Below are positions 62,084 through 64,000 of a stretch of 64,000 bases of DNA, piece by piece. The DNA is taken from positions 33,157 through 97,156 of the forward strand of contig NZ_KE159719.1 in assembly GCF_000403455.2 (NCBI RefSeq), read 5' to 3'. Source of the DNA: Dorea sp. 5-2. Its GTDB lineage: Bacteria > Bacillota > Clostridia > Lachnospirales > Lachnospiraceae. Position 1 is the first letter of the stretch. Each line of letters opens with the position of its first letter. A program made the position numbers and the translations under genes. Under the pieces are notes generated by a model. That model was not told the DNA's origin and made no database searches. It was given only the letters and a program-made list of their open reading frames with translations.

Positions 62084-62126
62084 TCCAAAACAGACTGAAA
62101 TAACAGACTGACACAAGACAGGATAA

Positions 62127-62158
62127 CGGGGCAGATCCGCTCTTCGGGACTTGCCCCG
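62127..62158 (+). promoter_or_regulatory. Hairpin between the Maff2 and TrbL genes
   Basis: CGGGGCA (62127-62133) pairs perfectly with TGCCCCG (62152-62158), with partial inner pairing TCC/GGA. No T run follows. It could be an RNase-blocking 3' end that raises the amount of pilin mRNA, or a partial terminator. Confidence 0.5.
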
Positions 62159-62188
62159 CTATCAAATTTTAAGAACGGAGGTGGTCGA

Positions 62189-63025
62189 ATGTCAGACAAC
62201 TGGGTAGTCCAGAACTTGGAGAACGCCCTTGACACATGGAATGAAAAGTTAGCCGAGATATGGCAGCTCATCACCCAATCCCCCGAAACCTTTAAGGGCG
62301 GTGCGATATGGAAAGTCATCGTTGACATCCACGGGGCGTTGCAAGCTATCGGGCTTGCCCTGCTCGTGCTGTTCTTTGTCGTGGGCGTGATGCGTACCTG
62401 CGGCGACTTCGCAAGCGTGAAGAAGCCCGAACACGCCTTGAAGCTGTTCATCCGCTTCGCCCTTGCGAAAGGTGCGGTCACTTACGGCTTGGAGCTGATG
62501 ATGGCTCTGTTCAAAATCGTGCAGGGCGTGATTTCCGCCATTATGAAAGCCGCAGGCTTCGGCTCGGCACAGAAAACGGTGCTGCCGCAGGAGATTGTGA
62601 CAGCCGTGGAGGACTGCGGATTTTTCGAGAGCATTCCCCTATGGGCGGTCACGCTGATAGGCGGGCTGTTCATCACGGTGCTGTCGTTCATTATGATAAT
62701 GTCGGCGTACGGCAGGTTTTTTAAATTGTATCTCTATACTGCCATCGCCCCCGTGCCGCTGTCCTCGTTTGCGGGAGAGCCGAGCCAGAGCGTGGGGAAG
62801 AGCTTCATCAAGAGCTACTCCGCCGTGTGCCTTGAGGGGGCAATCATCGTGCTTGCCTGCATCATCTTCTCGGTGTTTGCGGCGTCCCCGCCCGCAGTCA
62901 ACCCCGATGCGGCGGCGGTCACGATGGTGTGGGGCTATATCGGGGAATTGGTGTTCAATATGCTCGTCCTTGTCGGTGCGGTCAAAATGGCAGACCGTGT
63001 GGTAAGGGAAATGATGGGCTTGTAA
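62189..63025 (+). CDS. TrbL/VirB6-like conjugation membrane protein
   Basis: 278 residues with six or so predicted membrane helices, among them ALQAIGLALLVLFFVVGVM and the loop AYGRFFKLYLYTAIAPVPLS typical of VirB6/TrbL channel proteins. It forms the inner-membrane part of the secretion channel. Ribosome site CGGAGGTGGTCGA. Confidence 0.88.
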   Translation: MSDNWVVQNLENALDTWNEKLAEIWQLITQSPETFKGGAIWKVIVDIHGALQAIGLALLVLFFVVGVMRTCGDFASVKKPEHALKLFIRFALAKGAVTYGLELMMALFKIVQGVISAIMKAAGFGSAQKTVLPQEIVTAVEDCGFFESIPLWAVTLIGGLFITVLSFIMIMSAYGRFFKLYLYTAIAPVPLSSFAGEPSQSVGKSFIKSYSAVCLEGAIIVLACIIFSVFAASPPAVNPDAAAVTMVWGYIGELVFNMLVLVGAVKMADRVVREMMGL

Positions 63026-63051
63026 TTATCAGTTAGGAAAGGAAAACCAGA

Positions 63052-63288
63052 ATGAAAAAAGAAACGAAGTATTACCAGAATTATAATATCCATTTGTTAA
63101 ATGGAGAAGTCATTGGGGCTTCCGAAGCCTATGACCTGCCTACTGAAAAAGGGCTGGTCGGAAAATTTGGAAAAGCGGACGATAACGAGATATTTGAAAT
63201 CGGGGATGCCATTTCTGGGTTTGCATATATCCCGAAACGCAGCATCCTCTTTATTTCGACGGGGGATGTCGGGGAGGAGGGGTGCTGA
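63052..63288 (+). CDS. Small hypothetical protein in the secretion operon
   Basis: 78 residues, beta-rich (YNIHLLNGEVIGASEAYDLP, then FAYIPKRSILFISTGDV). It resembles small LSM/DUF-type domains but no family is claimed. It overlaps no gene and lies 26 bases after trbL; prgI follows after 1 base. More AT-rich than its neighbours. Confidence 0.6.
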   Translation: MKKETKYYQNYNIHLLNGEVIGASEAYDLPTEKGLVGKFGKADDNEIFEIGDAISGFAYIPKRSILFISTGDVGEEGC

Positions 63289-63289
63289 T

Positions 63290-63775
63290 ATGGAAGTCAA
63301 GATAAATAAGGAAATCCGCAACTACACGGAATCCATGTTCTTCGGGCTGTCGATGCGGCAGTTCCTGTTTTCCGTGCTTGCCTGCGGCGTGGCGGTCGGC
63401 TTGTTCTTCCTGCTCCGTGGCAGGTTCGGGACGGAAACATTGAGCTGGATGTGCATCTTGGGGGCTTCCCCTTTTGCGGTCATGGGCTTTGTAAGGTATA
63501 ACGGCATGACCGCCGAGCAGTTTGTGTGGGCATGGATAAAGTCGCAGTTTCTGATGCCGAAGAAGATTTTATTTGCCCCAGAGAATCTTTATTACGAAGC
63601 GATGAAGAACGCCATTGAAGCCCATGAAAAGGGCTTGCCCGCCGTGCAGGATAAGAAAAAGAAAAAATGCAGGAGGGCAAGGCGCAAAGCGGCACGGGAA
63701 CGGAGAAAACAGGCTGAAAAAGCCAGAAAGAAAAATAAGAAATCAAGAAAGCGCAAGGAGGTAGACCATGATTAA
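63290..63775 (+). CDS. prgI: PrgI-family conjugation membrane protein
   Basis: 161 residues. Two membrane helices (FLFSVLACGVAVGLFFLL and TLSWMCILGASPFAVMGFV), the typical N-terminus EVKINKEIRNYTESMFFGLS, and a strongly basic C-terminal tail (KKKKKCRRARRKAARERRKQ). PrgI proteins are VirB3-like partners of the VirB4 ATPase. The start at 63290 is chosen because GGAGGAGGGG precedes it. It overlaps the next gene by 8 bases. Confidence 0.9.
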   Translation: MEVKINKEIRNYTESMFFGLSMRQFLFSVLACGVAVGLFFLLRGRFGTETLSWMCILGASPFAVMGFVRYNGMTAEQFVWAWIKSQFLMPKKILFAPENLYYEAMKNAIEAHEKGLPAVQDKKKKKCRRARRKAARERRKQAEKARKKNKKSRKRKEVDHD

Positions 63776-64000
63776 GACGCTGAAAACACTGTTCAAGCAG
63801 GACAGGGAGAAATTCATTGTGCCGAAGTCGGTGCAAGCGGTCATCCCGTTAAAGACCATGTGGGAGGACGGCATTTTCCTTGTGGGCAGGAACAAATACG
63901 CAAAGACATTCAAGTTTGAGGACATCAACTACGCCGTGGCGAGCCGTGAGGACAAGGAAGCGATGTTCCTTGAATACTCGGAGCTTTTAAACGCCCTCGA
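63768..64000 (+). CDS. virB4: VirB4/TrbE-like secretion ATPase (N-terminal part)
   Basis: The first 77 codons only; the gene runs out of the window. FIVPKSVQAVIPLKTMWEDG and GRNKYAKTFKFEDINYAVAS match the N-terminal domain of Gram-positive VirB4 proteins, which power assembly of the channel. The Walker motifs lie further downstream. Ribosome site AAGGAGGTAGACC inside prgI. Confidence 0.88.
   Translation, partial: MIKTLKTLFKQDREKFIVPKSVQAVIPLKTMWEDGIFLVGRNKYAKTFKFEDINYAVASREDKEAMFLEYSELLNAL

Larger units (their letters stand above)
34130..64000 (+). mobile_element. Tn1549-like integrative and conjugative element, left and central part
   Basis: The order parA, parB, surface adhesin, small accessory genes, methylase-helicase, TOPRIM protein, mobC, relaxase, pcfB, virD4, Maff2, trbL/virB6, prgI, virB4 follows the Tn1549/CTn family of Firmicutes. 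It runs out of the right edge of the window, where the remaining type IV secretion genes, cargo, excisionase and integrase are expected. The left end is set loosely by the change in base composition and gene content; no attachment site was identified. Confidence 0.85.

Overview
The window looks like a chromosome segment of a gut Clostridia, most likely Lachnospiraceae. Support comes from strong AGGAGG-type ribosome sites, YesM/YesN-type two-component genes, a manganese-catalase/CotJC protein and a Tn1549-like conjugative element. No rRNA or tRNA was seen, so the genus cannot be fixed.

1-8.1 kb is an AT-rich block unlike the backbone that follows. It starts with the 3' part of an IS4-family transposase. 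Next comes a TPP riboswitch with an intrinsic terminator, which controls thiS-thiF-thiG-thiH-thiE-(broken HAD phosphatase)-(thiD stump)-thiC. A manganese catalase and a decayed tnpV gene follow; the tnpV relic carries a ~300-bp non-coding repeat insert. The thiamine operon is damaged: a deletion joins the 5' part of the HAD gene to the last 60 codons of thiD.

8.1-33.8 kb is GC-richer backbone. It holds a YesN/YesM two-component system with two periplasmic sugar-binding-type proteins, the first split by a complete 1.77-kb IS4-family element with a 9-bp target duplication. Next is an operon of dCMP deaminase, flotillin-like SPFH protein, signal peptidase I and membrane lipase. Then come a family-4 uracil-DNA glycosylase, GNAT acetyltransferase, coiled-coil protein, COG2509 flavoprotein, MATE exporter, membrane-anchored PstS-like protein with a MerR regulator, YitT protein, a YtrA/ABC operon, a six-helix membrane protein, an EamA exporter, D-aminoacyl-tRNA deacylase and a small anchored protein.

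~34.1-64 kb is the left and central part of a Tn1549-like integrative conjugative element (ICE): parA/parB, a thioester/SpaA-type surface adhesin, a run of small accessory proteins, a 2,876-residue methylase-helicase with tnpV nested in another frame, a TOPRIM protein, a probable oriT, mobC, relaxase, pcfB, ArdC-like protein, virD4, Maff2 pilin-like protein, trbL/virB6, prgI and the start of virB4. No integrase is in view; it is expected beyond the right edge.

The most interesting spot is an AT-rich cargo insert at 53.4-54.6 kb. It lies between two copies of a 16-bp direct repeat and encodes a HEPN-motif protein, probably a defence RNase, preceded by a possible structured non-coding RNA.
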